From an uncultured Patescibacteria group bacterium (lineage in GTDB: Bacteria > Patescibacteriota > JACMRA01), in assembly GCA_938041505.1 (NCBI GenBank), contig CALITC010000001.1:1-64000 (forward strand): DNA of 64,000 nt. The letters run 5' to 3'. The notes beneath the pieces were generated by a model. That model was not told the DNA's origin and searched no databases. It saw nothing but the letters and a program-made list of their open reading frames with translations. Position numbers and translations under genes: made by a program. Positions 50,193-58,230 of this stretch are shown here, one piece after another. Every line of letters begins with the position of its first letter. Position 1 is the stretch's first letter.

Positions 50193-51704
50193 CTATTTGG
50201 CTTTTTGTTGAGACTGTCTTATAAGCTCGCGTGCGTTTTGATTAAGGAAATCTATCGGTGCTTTATCATCTGTGAGCGGCTCAATATCTTCAATACCGAC
50301 TTCGACTTTTCTTCGCAATAGGCTACGCAAACCACCTGACAATCCTGGACTGTTAACAACTTTGTTATTACTCGCTATGAGGAGCAGGTTCTGAACTTGA
50401 TTCTTCGAAGTTCCAGGTGCTTGGTACAACCCTACTTCGTCAAATACTTCGGTATATGTTTTGACCATTCTCTTGACTAGATTTGAGCCCTCGCCCGTTG
50501 CAGTACCGATAATATTTGCTACAACCAATCCATCAGCTTCTACAACCTGCTTAAGCTCCTCCAAAAATTCCACAGTTGTGAGATGAAACGGTATATTCAT
50601 TGCACCGGAATAAGCATCCATAAATACTATATCATAGGTTTGATCACTTCCTTGTATGAAGCGCCGGCCATCTTGGGCAAATATTGTAGTGTTGGCAGGC
50701 TGCACGAAATCAAAATAATCTGAAGATATAGTTGCTAAATCTGAATCTATCTCCACGACATCCATATGCTTGCCTGGGTATTTGTTGCCGTAGAATTCTG
50801 CGAAAGTAAATGCCCCACCGCCAATCATAAGGGCGCGCTTGGAGTCCGGAACGAGCTCATTGGTAAGATCGTAATTCTGGATATAACCAGCCACAAGTTC
50901 GTTAGGATTATCCAGATAGATACCGGACTGAAACCCGAACGGACCGAATGTCATTACACGCGTTGGTCGACCATCGATCTCTCTGTCGTAGATAATAACC
51001 CTCGAGTATTCAGTGTCTATGTCAGCGATAGACTCAACCGAAATCAAAGAGCTAGAGATAGAACTAACGATAACAACAGCAGATATTAAGATTATTTTCA
51101 GTAAGTGTTTTCCTCTGTAGAGAAATGACAATAGAGACATTGCAAAAGCAATAGTAAGTAGTAAGTTGGATGTGCCGAAGAACGGAATCAATACAAACCC
51201 AGCCAAGAACGTTCCAATAATTCCGCCTGTGGTAGATAACGTGGAAACTAATCCTGATATTTTCCCTGCATTTTTGATATCTTTGAGAACTAGCTTGAGT
51301 GCGTAGGGTTGAATCATGCCCAGACAAATACTTGGTAATGTAAATACAACAATTGAGGATAAGATTACCAGTATTGGTAAATCTAACGTTAAGCCGGTGA
51401 AGAATCTGAGCACCACATCTCGACTAGCATTAGTGAGGGCGATTAGTAGACCAGAAACCCCGCAAAGAACCCCTAGTATTGCGCTTGATCTCTGCTTATC
51501 GGCAAGTCTTCCTCCAAAAAAATACCCCACACTAAGACTAGCTAGAATTAGTCCAATTAAACTCGTCCATACATCCACCCCACTTCCAAAATACGGCGCA
51601 AGTACTCGAGAACCTACCAGTTCGAAGATCATAATTACCATACCCGTTACAAATACAGTGGTAAGTAAAATTTTTTTATTAGCAGGTCTCTCAGATGATG
51701 ACAT
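50193..51704 (-). CDS. Membrane-fused spermidine synthase-like protein
   Basis: The 503-residue protein has an N-terminal half with about seven membrane helices (MIFELVGSRVLAPYFGSGVDVWTSLIG is typical of this family) and a C-terminal SpeE-like methyltransferase fold. The fold shows MIGGGAFTFAEFY, VVEIDSDL, DGRRFI and DIVFMDAYSG. Spermidine synthases move aminopropyl groups; fused proteins of this type have uncertain substrates. No speD or speA gene is near. Its ATG is 7 nt after the -10 (TACTAC), suggesting a leaderless mRNA. Confidence 0.8.
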   Translation of the reverse strand: MSSSERPANKKILLTTVFVTGMVIMIFELVGSRVLAPYFGSGVDVWTSLIGLILASLSVGYFFGGRLADKQRSSAILGVLCGVSGLLIALTNASRDVVLRFFTGLTLDLPILVILSSIVVFTLPSICLGMIQPYALKLVLKDIKNAGKISGLVSTLSTTGGIIGTFLAGFVLIPFFGTSNLLLTIAFAMSLLSFLYRGKHLLKIILISAVVIVSSISSSLISVESIADIDTEYSRVIIYDREIDGRPTRVMTFGPFGFQSGIYLDNPNELVAGYIQNYDLTNELVPDSKRALMIGGGAFTFAEFYGNKYPGKHMDVVEIDSDLATISSDYFDFVQPANTTIFAQDGRRFIQGSDQTYDIVFMDAYSGAMNIPFHLTTVEFLEELKQVVEADGLVVANIIGTATGEGSNLVKRMVKTYTEVFDEVGLYQAPGTSKNQVQNLLLIASNNKVVNSPGLSGGLRSLLRRKVEVGIEDIEPLTDDKAPIDFLNQNARELIRQSQQKAK

Positions 51705-51711
51705 GTATACA

Positions 51712-51740
51712 GTAGTACTTCATAAGCTTGCTGTGGTCAA
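51712..51740 (-). promoter_or_regulatory. Promoter of spermidine synthase-like gene (leaderless type)
   Basis: On the minus strand TTGACC, 17 bp, TACTAC, ending 7 nt before the ATG at 51704. Confidence 0.5.
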
Positions 51741-51751
51741 ATCTGGGTAAC

Positions 51752-51780
51752 AAAAAAGCCAACACGTGATGAATGCTGAC
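51752..51780 (-). terminator. Terminator of the 237-aa gene
   Basis: On the minus strand GTCAGCA/TGTTGGC (7 bp, two G-T) with a 9-nt loop, then TTTTTT. Confidence 0.65.
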
Positions 51781-51805
51781 TTTTCACATTTATGTTGAAG
51801 TATGC

Positions 51806-52519
51806 TTAATTCCTTATGGGATAAGTACCTTTTTGAACGGGTAATTTTCCCCATTTTGGAATATCCCAAAGTGTATATTCGAAACTAGTTCCATTGCTAA
51901 TTACTAACATTACTTCCTGTTCTCCTTCTTGGGCGAATCTTGATTCTTGAATCGTGTATAGTTTAACTGGTAGTAAGAACTCGCTCTCAACTTGAGCAAC
52001 TAATTCTTCCCAATCGAAGCCTATCGGCAAGACGAGATTGATCGCTCCACTATTATACTTTGCTGAAAATTCGGAATACTCCCAAGTTTCTCTGATCTCC
52101 GGGTGTAAAGAAACAAGGAAGTTCTTTGCTTCTTCTGCCATGATCATATACTTTATGTCTGTGCTATTTTGCACTTTTATCACTTCGGGATAATTATTAT
52201 ATTCTTTTATACCTTTGGTAACAGAAATTTCGGCAATACTACCTTGTTTTTCATAAATAAGCGCCAATATAGATACTATGAAAAAACATATAACTACAGT
52301 TAGAACACCTGCATTCCTCTTATGAGCTATATTTTTAAGAGCAGATGAATATCGAATATTAAATATCAACTTCAAATACAAACTTTTGATTTTGAAGAAG
52401 AATTTACTATTATTGACATCTGGAATATGAACTTGATCGATGTTTTTTACGCAATTATCATAATCTTCTTCCACCCAATTCTCACCTATTTTGTTGGGCT
52501 GGCTTTGTTGTAAACTCAT
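51806..52519 (-). CDS. One-helix membrane protein, 237 aa
   Basis: I do not recognise it. About 70 cytoplasmic residues are followed by one membrane helix at about residues 71-90 (AGVLTVVICFFIVSILALIY) and an extracellular domain of about 145 residues ending with beta-strands (EVMLVISNGTSFEYTLWDIP). The topology resembles anti-sigma factors or receptors, but no sigma gene is adjacent. Confidence 0.55.
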   Translation of the reverse strand: MSLQQSQPNKIGENWVEEDYDNCVKNIDQVHIPDVNNSKFFFKIKSLYLKLIFNIRYSSALKNIAHKRNAGVLTVVICFFIVSILALIYEKQGSIAEISVTKGIKEYNNYPEVIKVQNSTDIKYMIMAEEAKNFLVSLHPEIRETWEYSEFSAKYNSGAINLVLPIGFDWEELVAQVESEFLLPVKLYTIQESRFAQEGEQEVMLVISNGTSFEYTLWDIPKWGKLPVQKGTYPIRN

Positions 52520-52583
52520 GTAACCACCTTTTCTAAAGAACCTATTTTCTACTCTCCAATCATAGCAAACAAATTAACTAAAG

Positions 52584-52991
52584 TCAATACTCTTGTCGGC
52601 CAATTTCTCTATCCAAGTCTCGCTTCTTGATTGCGTCTCGTTTGTCGTGCTCTTTTTTACCTTTAACTATCGCCACTTCGGCTTTGAACCAGCGCCCTAC
52701 TCGCTTGATATTGATTGGGACACAGCTGATGTTTTTTTCTTTGATGGCACCGGCGATTTCTTTAACTTCCTTTTTGTTGAGGAGGAGCGGTATTGTGTAG
52801 TCGATATCTTTGTGCTTGAGACCAATGATTTGAAGACCGTAGCGATTATAGACAACGTACGCAGAGCGTAGTGTTACACGCTTTTCTTTGATGGCTTTGA
52901 CTAATTCGCCAGACAACTTCAAGCCGGCCTGGTAGGACTCCAGGATATGATACTCGTACCGAGCTCGCTTGTTGATAATGAGAACAGACAT
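52584..52991 (-). CDS. smpB: SsrA-binding protein SmpB
   Basis: SmpB carries tmRNA to stalled ribosomes. The 135-residue protein starts NKRARYEYHILESYQAGLKLSGELVKAI and has LLLNKKEVKEIAGAIKEKNISCVPINI, then AIVKGKKEHDKRDAIKKRD, all SmpB motifs. It is shorter than the usual 150-160 residues; the loop around residues 60-70 is trimmed and H-N/GTEVK reads SGELVK. tmRNA itself was not found in the window. Confidence 0.92.
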   Translation of the reverse strand: MSVLIINKRARYEYHILESYQAGLKLSGELVKAIKEKRVTLRSAYVVYNRYGLQIIGLKHKDIDYTIPLLLNKKEVKEIAGAIKEKNISCVPINIKRVGRWFKAEVAIVKGKKEHDKRDAIKKRDLDREIGRQEY

Positions 52992-53030
52992 TTATAATAC
53001 CGAAGACTAGCGATATAAATCTTTTTAGTC

Positions 53031-53061
53031 AAAAAAAGTAAGTTTAGATTGTAAACTCACT
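53031..53061 (-). terminator. Terminator of the 128-aa gene
   Basis: On the minus strand AGTGAGTTTA/TAAACTTACT (10 pairs, one G-T) with a 5-nt loop, then seven T. Confidence 0.8.
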
Positions 53062-53068
53062 GACGTCA

Positions 53069-53455
53069 TTAGTTATTAATTAGCCTGTATTTTATATGTA
53101 ACTGCTGACTATTTATTTTTTCATGTAATTGAACTAGATACCAATCACCATCCTCATGAGAGCTTCGCAACCAATTAAGTGAACCACCTTCCACCAGTAT
53201 TTCTAACTTTAGATCAGCTTTGTAAGATAGTATTAATACAACTCTTCGTAAGGTATCCCATTGCAGGCTAATGCCTAAAGCGCTGCAAACATAAGGCTTA
53301 GCGTTTGGGTTAAGAGATACTTCTATACCACTTTCTAAGGCAAAAGACTTTTTTAGGTACGCTTTTTGACATTTGATAGATTGTATTCCAAGATATGTCA
53401 CAATTAATGAGAGCACTAACACAAAGCAAAATATACTTATAGCTTGATTACCCAC
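53069..53455 (-). CDS. Membrane-anchored protein, 128 aa
   Basis: One membrane helix at about residues 4-24 (AISIFCFVLVLSLIVTYLGI) is followed by a beta-rich extracellular part of about 95 residues (VSLNPNAKPYVCSALGISLQW). I do not recognise it. It has its own terminator at 53031. Confidence 0.5.
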   Translation of the reverse strand: MGNQAISIFCFVLVLSLIVTYLGIQSIKCQKAYLKKSFALESGIEVSLNPNAKPYVCSALGISLQWDTLRRVVLILSYKADLKLEILVEGGSLNWLRSSHEDGDWYLVQLHEKINSQQLHIKYRLINN

Positions 53456-53551
53456 GAATATTCTCCGACTATATTTTTGGCTTTAATGGTATAAGCCTAA
53501 ATTCTATTTATTGCAAGATAAAATCGATTAGAATTAAAAATAAGATTACAA

Positions 53552-53580
53552 TTGACTATTTGATATATTTTTGATATGAT
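53552..53580 (+). promoter_or_regulatory. Promoter of the 193-codon gene
   Basis: TTGACT at 53552-53557, 17 bp, TATGAT at 53575-53580. Start near 53587. Confidence 0.6.
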
Positions 53581-53616
53581 TTTGATATTATTGAATTTTA
53601 TAATTGAGGATTTACT

Positions 53617-54198
53617 CTGGTACAAAAAACTTTCTGTGATTATGTTCTTCAGCACATAGCAAGCAGTTCAAGTCTGCAAGGAATCACTATTTCCAAACTT
53701 GATTATATGCGTTGTTTAATTAGAGCAATTGATAATTACTTTGTAAAAGAGTGTAGTAACAGTGGTATAAGTGAGATTTTTAGTTTTGCAAGCCAGCATA
53801 TAGCTAATGAAGATTATGTAAAGGCAGGAGTTTGTAATCTTGAAGAGATCGGAACTATAACAGTATCGATAAAGCAGCCAGATTTTTTGTTACTTCCCTC
53901 TTATAGATATGAAGTAGAGATATACTTCCCTGTTATGTTTTCAGAGTTGTATCTGCAGAATTATGTTTATGAAGTTGGTAAGATGGCTTATAATTATCAC
54001 GTTCTCAAGGACTTAGTTTGCCATATTAAAAAGTACTCCTTAACTACCCGCCCGGGAGACTTTAAGTCTTTGTTTAACTCTTTTGCCCATAGAGCTGAAA
54101 AGTTTGAGTTTTCGGTTGTGGACTACCTCTATCAACGAGATTCTAAACATGAGAAACATGAATACCATCACAGCCTCTACAGCAAATACTTTCGGTGA
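53617..54198 (+). CDS. Hypothetical protein, probable CTG start
   Basis: The first ATG in frame is 53707, about 120 nt from the predicted transcript start. The frame is open back to a TGA at 53605 and the upstream codons look coding (VQKTFCDYVLQHIASSSSLQ). A GAGG at 53606-53609 sits 7 nt before CTG at 53617, so I take CTG as the start (193 residues). The protein is soluble, alpha/beta, ending in a His/Lys-rich tail (KHEKHEYHHSLYSKYF). I do not recognise it. A strong terminator follows at 54231. Confidence 0.5.
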   Translation: MVQKTFCDYVLQHIASSSSLQGITISKLDYMRCLIRAIDNYFVKECSNSGISEIFSFASQHIANEDYVKAGVCNLEEIGTITVSIKQPDFLLLPSYRYEVEIYFPVMFSELYLQNYVYEVGKMAYNYHVLKDLVCHIKKYSLTTRPGDFKSLFNSFAHRAEKFEFSVVDYLYQRDSKHEKHEYHHSLYSKYFR

Positions 54199-54230
54199 CA
54201 GCTCTTTATATGCTGCGCAGACCTATTAGA

Positions 54231-54259
54231 CTACTCAACCCTGAGTAGTTTTATTTTTT
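54231..54259 (+). terminator. Terminator of the CTG-start gene
   Basis: CTACTCA/TGAGTAG (7 bp), loop ACCC, then TTTTATTTTTT. Confidence 0.8.
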
Positions 54260-54261
54260 AT

Positions 54262-54301
54262 AAAAAACTAACACCAAAACATTATTAGCTTTGATGTTAG
54301 T
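54262..54301 (-). terminator. tRNA-Gln terminator
   Basis: On the minus strand AACTAACATCAAA/TTTGGTGTTAGTT (one T-G) then TTTTTT. It begins 5 nt after the tRNA's CCA, the position taken by the three-tier hairpin at other tRNAs. Confidence 0.8.
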
Positions 54302-54306
54302 TCTTG

Positions 54307-54380
54307 TGGTTCGGAGACAGGGAATCGAACCCCGATTGCTTGAACCAAAACCAAGTGTCCTACCGTTAGACGATCTCCGA
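54307..54380 (-). tRNA. tRNA-Gln (TTG)
   Basis: On the minus strand the acceptor stem TCGGAGA pairs with TCTCCGA; CCA is encoded at 54309-54307. The anticodon TTG is at 54348-54346 in loop TTTTGGT. Confidence 0.95.
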
Positions 54381-54463
54381 ATATTTATGTGATTTGGTTC
54401 TTAGTTAGCTTTGGCAAAAAGTCAGGAATTGTCAATATCCCTATAATTAGCTACCGTTAGCTT

Positions 54464-54622
54464 ATGCAACCCAAAAAACTGAAAGGCTTCAAAAAGAACC
54501 TCCCGACGAAAATTTGCAAGTCATGCAAAAGACCATTTCAGTATAGGAAAAAATGGAAAAAGGACTGTGATCAAGTGAAATACTGCTCGAAAAGATGTAA
54601 AGGTATTGACTATGATAATTAA
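54464..54622 (+). CDS. DUF2256 small zinc-ribbon-like protein
   Basis: A 52-residue protein. It begins MQPKKLKGFKKNLPTKICKS and contains PFQYRKKWKK and KYCSKRCKG. This matches DUF2256 proteins ('NLPsKiC..C.rPF.wRKKW...Wd.VkyCSerCr'), including the CxxC and CxxxC pairs that probably bind zinc. The function of the family is unknown. It is often found next to photolyase or cryptochrome genes in other bacteria; none is seen here. Confidence 0.85.
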   Translation: MQPKKLKGFKKNLPTKICKSCKRPFQYRKKWKKDCDQVKYCSKRCKGIDYDN

Positions 54623-54666
54623 GTATGTTATAACTACTTAAGAAGGTAATTTTTGGACTAAACTAA

Positions 54667-55224
54667 ATGATAGAGAAAAATAATAGTCAGATTAATTTGT
54701 ATATTCAATTTCAGGAGATTGATGGGTTTACACCTTATCAATACCAATTCAACCCCACTAAACACATCCCGGTATTAAGTGAAGTAACTCAGACTTCGGA
54801 AGGATGGATTCTTGTTAAAGGATCAACATTACTTTTTAAAGAAGCCCTGATTCAGGTTTGTTTTAATGACGTATCCGATATTTCGAACGAAACTGTGAAA
54901 GAGATTATAATTCACAATTCGGCTGTAAACCTTGGTGTGATTAGACCTGACAAGCCTAACGAACCAAAAGAACTGGGTAGATTATGGCTAGACAACAATG
55001 GTCCAAGCTTTTCAGGTGTTCTGAAAACATTTTCAGATAATGAGAAGCCTGTAAGTTTTGATATCGAAAATGGTATGAAGTTCATAGCTCAAATCAATAT
55101 TTTTGATAGAGTTGAGTTGTCTGAACTCGGACTTAAGACTTTGGAAATGCGTTACTCAAGATTAGGTAGTGGCCATACTGGTATGCATAGTCTTATTAGC
55201 AATGCATGCCCAGCCTCAATATAG
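54667..55224 (+). CDS. Hypothetical 185-aa protein
   Basis: I do not recognise this soluble, beta-rich protein. It starts MIEKNNSQINLYIQFQEIDG. Residues 90-150 have alternating strands (KFIAQINIFDRVELSELG). The start has only a weak upstream purine tract. No membrane segment. The same-strand DUF2256 gene ends 44 nt before. Confidence 0.5.
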   Translation: MIEKNNSQINLYIQFQEIDGFTPYQYQFNPTKHIPVLSEVTQTSEGWILVKGSTLLFKEALIQVCFNDVSDISNETVKEIIIHNSAVNLGVIRPDKPNEPKELGRLWLDNNGPSFSGVLKTFSDNEKPVSFDIENGMKFIAQINIFDRVELSELGLKTLEMRYSRLGSGHTGMHSLISNACPASI

Positions 55225-55279
55225 AATATAATCTTCATAGTGTTGAATATTTTAAGTGAACTCTTGTTTGATAAAGGGT

Positions 55280-55453
55280 TCATTTTTTTGCGCGAATTTT
55301 GATCTCTAGATCGTAGTCTGGATTGTCTATTTTGAATTTCTCGGTGTAGTTTTGGTTGTTGCTTAGAGAATAGAGCGAACTAAGAATGTACCCCAGCGAG
55401 AGGAAGAAGATCTGATAGATATTTATTTGTTTTTGTATTTTGCGTTTGGGCAT
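55280..55453 (-). CDS. Small one-helix membrane protein, 57 aa
   Basis: From the ATG at 55453 the protein starts MPKRKIQKQINIYQIFF and has one hydrophobic segment (IFFLSLGYILSSLYSL), then a charged tail. An in-frame upstream TTG/ATG region to 55480 is less likely. It is divergent from rnhB. Real-gene status is uncertain. Confidence 0.4.
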   Translation of the reverse strand: MPKRKIQKQINIYQIFFLSLGYILSSLYSLSNNQNYTEKFKIDNPDYDLEIKIRAKK

Positions 55454-55524
55454 TGTTGTTACTATTAAGTATAGCTCCAATTCTAGGTATTGTAAAATAC
55501 TATCTCGTAAGCTACTCTCTTACA

Positions 55525-56235
55525 ATGACTATCTTAGGAATCGATGAAGTCGGGCGTGGTGCTCTAGCTGGACCTGTGGTGTTGGGTGGAGTTCGTATAA
55601 CTGATAATTTTCCTCTTCTATGTTATCATTTGGAACCTGATTCTTGGTATAAAGATAATTTGGAATTCAAAATTGTGCGAGATAGCAAAAAGCTTTCAGA
55701 AATGAAGCGTGAGAAGGTTTTGAAGGCCGTAGATGCTAGTGGTATAGATTATTCTATTTTATTTTGTTCTAGCGAACTTATTGACGAATTTGGAATTGGG
55801 GTGTGCTTGAGTCACATGGTTTGCGTGTTAGTGAACATTTTGCCAGCTGAAAGGATCGTTATCGATGGGAAGATTAAGATTCTGGAAGAATTCAGCGAAT
55901 ATTTACTTGAGAGGTTGTTGAGTGAAAATAGTTTAGAAAATACTATGACCCTTAAGCCTACTCTTATTGAAAATCAAAACTCGAATTATATTCTTGTAGA
56001 GCGAGAAAACAAAGCAGATGATAAATACTTGAGCATTGCGCTCGCGAGTACGATAAGTAAAGTAAAGCGAGACCAGCTTATGAAGAAACTTTCTCAAGAT
56101 TATCCGGAGTATGGATGGTGGCAAAACAAAGGCTACGGAACTGAGAAGCACCGCATAGCGATTCGCAGCAATCCCAACAATGTATACTTGCGCCAAACCT
56201 TCTTATCAAAAATTTTAAAAAATAGCCCCGTGTAG
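55525..56235 (+). CDS. rnhB: Ribonuclease HII
   Basis: RNase HII cuts RNA in RNA-DNA hybrids. The 236-residue protein starts MTILGIDEVGRGALAGPVVLGGV (first Asp-Glu pair), has RIVIDGKIKI (Asp), the Asp in ENKADDKYLSIALASTISKV and the C-terminal WWQNKGYGTEKHRIAI. An insertion of about 20 residues follows the first motif. ATG at 55525 fits the family start; the longer frame from 55453 does not. Its stop lies in the loop of a CCCCGTG/CACGGGG hairpin (56226-56249). Confidence 0.92.
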   Translation: MTILGIDEVGRGALAGPVVLGGVRITDNFPLLCYHLEPDSWYKDNLEFKIVRDSKKLSEMKREKVLKAVDASGIDYSILFCSSELIDEFGIGVCLSHMVCVLVNILPAERIVIDGKIKILEEFSEYLLERLLSENSLENTMTLKPTLIENQNSNYILVERENKADDKYLSIALASTISKVKRDQLMKKLSQDYPEYGWWQNKGYGTEKHRIAIRSNPNNVYLRQTFLSKILKNSPV

Positions 56236-56252
56236 TATGTATCACGGGGTTT
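56226..56252 (+). terminator. Hairpin at the end of rnhB
   Basis: CCCCGTG/CACGGGG (7 bp) followed only by TTT, so termination may be partial. It faces the convergent galU-like gene. Confidence 0.5.
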
Positions 56253-56282
56253 CGAGTAACGATATGGCTAATATGTATTAAC

Positions 56283-57230
56283 CTATATCTTCATTATTTC
56301 CAGTAAAGATATATCAGAGGGATTTTTAGGTTTTTGAGACTTCCCAATATCTGGTAATTGAAAACAGTTAATCGCAGATAAAAACTCAGTTTTGTTTTTA
56401 CCTTCAAGAATGCTCAGCGCTCCGGCAATTTGCCAACCAAGTGGTGTTCCGCAATCGACACAAACTCCAATATCAACCCCATATAACTTATGACCTTGTA
56501 AGGAGTGCTGTGTCAAAGCATCAGCAACCCTAAGTTCTCCATCCTTGCAAGTTGATTTTGCTTTTCTTAGAAGATTAAGTACGTTCTTCGTAAGGATGGT
56601 ATAACCTATTGAGGCAAAAGTTGAAGGAGCATCTTCGGGATCAGGCTTTTCGACAAAACTAGTAATTGTCATAATGTCATAGGAACTCTCCTGAATTATT
56701 GCATTGTTATCGAATGCAATTATACCGTATTTACTCGTTTCCTTTACCGGGACTTTTTTAACACCAATTGCAGGAATCTTATGCTTATTAAACACTGTAA
56801 CAATATTTTTAATATTATCAACACATAAAGCGAGATTATCCGGAAATAGTATAAATACACCTCCATCGCCAATCTCAATTTTATCCAATATTTGCAAAAC
56901 TGCATCACCATCGCCACCAAAGCCGATTTGATAATGATACTTTATTTTTTTTCCTATTGAAGCGATTGCTTCAACTTGATCGGCTTGTTCATTTTTTCCT
57001 TTTGCACGCAATTTCCTGATCTTAGTAGAATCTTTCTCAAAATGAGCTTTTGTGATTTTGTCGTCAGGATTAATGATTATGTGATAAGAATCAAAACCAA
57101 GCGTTTCAAGTTGCTCAAGAATAATTTGCATCAACGGAACTCCGTTAATAGGTACCATATGCTTAGGTATACTGTATGTCAGTGGATAACCCCGACTAGC
57201 AAGACCTGCGGCAGGTATAATGACTTCCAA
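56283..57230 (-). CDS. GalU-like sugar-nucleotide pyrophosphorylase
   Basis: The 315-residue nucleotidyltransferase begins EVIIPAAGLASRGYPLTYSIPKHMVPINGVPLMQ, a UTP-glucose-1-phosphate uridylyltransferase-type pattern (AAG.G.R..P.T...PK...P). It has ILFPDNLAL for the metal Asp and SFVEKPDPEDAPS. GFGGDGDAVL stands where GalU has G.GHAVL. It makes a UDP- or dTDP-sugar for surface glycans. The start codon is TTG, backed by GAGGTGAT just upstream and promoter 57265-57293. Confidence 0.8.
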   Translation of the reverse strand: MEVIIPAAGLASRGYPLTYSIPKHMVPINGVPLMQIILEQLETLGFDSYHIIINPDDKITKAHFEKDSTKIRKLRAKGKNEQADQVEAIASIGKKIKYHYQIGFGGDGDAVLQILDKIEIGDGGVFILFPDNLALCVDNIKNIVTVFNKHKIPAIGVKKVPVKETSKYGIIAFDNNAIIQESSYDIMTITSFVEKPDPEDAPSTFASIGYTILTKNVLNLLRKAKSTCKDGELRVADALTQHSLQGHKLYGVDIGVCVDCGTPLGWQIAGALSILEGKNKTEFLSAINCFQLPDIGKSQKPKNPSDISLLEIMKI

Positions 57231-57264
57231 ACTATCACCTCTAATTTACTGTAGACCGAGCCTA

Positions 57265-57293
57265 ATTTAAGACCACTTTTTGATAAATGTCAA
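57265..57293 (-). promoter_or_regulatory. Promoter of galU-like gene
   Basis: On the minus strand TTGACA, 17 bp, TTAAAT; the leader includes the Shine-Dalgarno GAGGTGAT before the TTG start. Confidence 0.6.
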
Positions 57294-57295
57294 CC

Positions 57296-58165
57296 TTAGC
57301 TTAAGGTTCCGCCGAAGATTATCCAGGCTAGTGTAGATTTGGCCGCTAATGAAAGGAATATATAAGCGTATTCACCGAAGAGGTAGCTTTTCCATTTGCC
57401 GATTTTCTTGTACTGGAGATACATGTTGATAGCAAAGAGATTGAAGAAGATGAAGAGAGTTGGGAGTATTGCTTTGACAAAGCCTGGGACTTGATCGGCG
57501 TTTTCTACTCTATCTAAAGTTACGAAAAAGTATAGCCCCAGCACAATCCAAGGCATTACTCCGACGATAGAACCGTAAACGAAAGAGGTCCAGTCTGTCT
57601 TGTATGTGGACTTAATTTTGGCAGTGATCTTAGAAGACTTGCTGGCGGTGTTGAGGGTAACTTCGCGGAATTTCTTAGCTTGTTGCTTGAGTAGACTGTT
57701 ATATCTCTCCATCATCGCCCCGAAGAGATTCATCGACATATTGATGACAAATAGCAAGAAGAGGATTGTAGAATCTTGAACGAAAGAGAGAGCCCCTATC
57801 ACTACAATCATGACCGAGCTCGAGAGCGCATACTCGTACCAGCGAATCATGTTGAGTTCTTTCTCTAGGTTGGCAAGATACCACTTGTAAACTGCTGGGA
57901 TAATTGTTACTAAGTGCGCCACTGCAGAGAGGAATAAGAATAGTGCAATAAAGTAGCCTAGATTAAGATCGTAGAATGACTCCCCTACGACTTCAGCACT
58001 TCTAGAAGCCACATTCGGTTGTGGTAAAAATATTTTTACTGGCGTCAGTGTTCCGTTTGAGAGTACCAGCATGGCTACACCTTGGAATAGATGGAGCAGA
58101 CCCATGACTAGATTATACTTGTATAGATTTTTTGGTTTTTTATTTGGCTTTTGTTTGCGTGGCAT
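57296..58165 (-). CDS. Heliorhodopsin
   Basis: The 289-residue protein has seven membrane helices and matches heliorhodopsins. The retinal-binding lysine K276 lies in helix 7 (SLAAKSTLAWIIF). The counterion glutamate E111 lies in RWYEYALSSSVMI, and the two conserved histidines are H25 (GLLHLFQG) and H84 (AVAHLV). Heliorhodopsins bind retinal with inverted topology and do not pump ions well; proposed roles are sensory or regulatory. The N-terminus is basic, as expected for the inside. The gene follows the carbonic-anhydrase-like gene by 65 nt and has its own leaderless-type promoter. No retinal-synthesis gene is in the window. Confidence 0.9.
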   Translation of the reverse strand: MPRKQKPNKKPKNLYKYNLVMGLLHLFQGVAMLVLSNGTLTPVKIFLPQPNVASRSAEVVGESFYDLNLGYFIALFLFLSAVAHLVTIIPAVYKWYLANLEKELNMIRWYEYALSSSVMIVVIGALSFVQDSTILFLLFVINMSMNLFGAMMERYNSLLKQQAKKFREVTLNTASKSSKITAKIKSTYKTDWTSFVYGSIVGVMPWIVLGLYFFVTLDRVENADQVPGFVKAILPTLFIFFNLFAINMYLQYKKIGKWKSYLFGEYAYIFLSLAAKSTLAWIIFGGTLS

Positions 58166-58174
58166 ATACTTAAT

Positions 58175-58203
58175 AGTATACCTTACTAATACTTAGATGT
58201 CTA
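58175..58203 (-). promoter_or_regulatory. Heliorhodopsin promoter (leaderless type)
   Basis: On the minus strand TAGACA, 17 bp, TATACT, ending 9 nt before the ATG at 58165, with the same spacing as adk. Confidence 0.6.
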
Positions 58204-58230
58204 AGAATTGGATTCCTACGTTTTTTTCTG

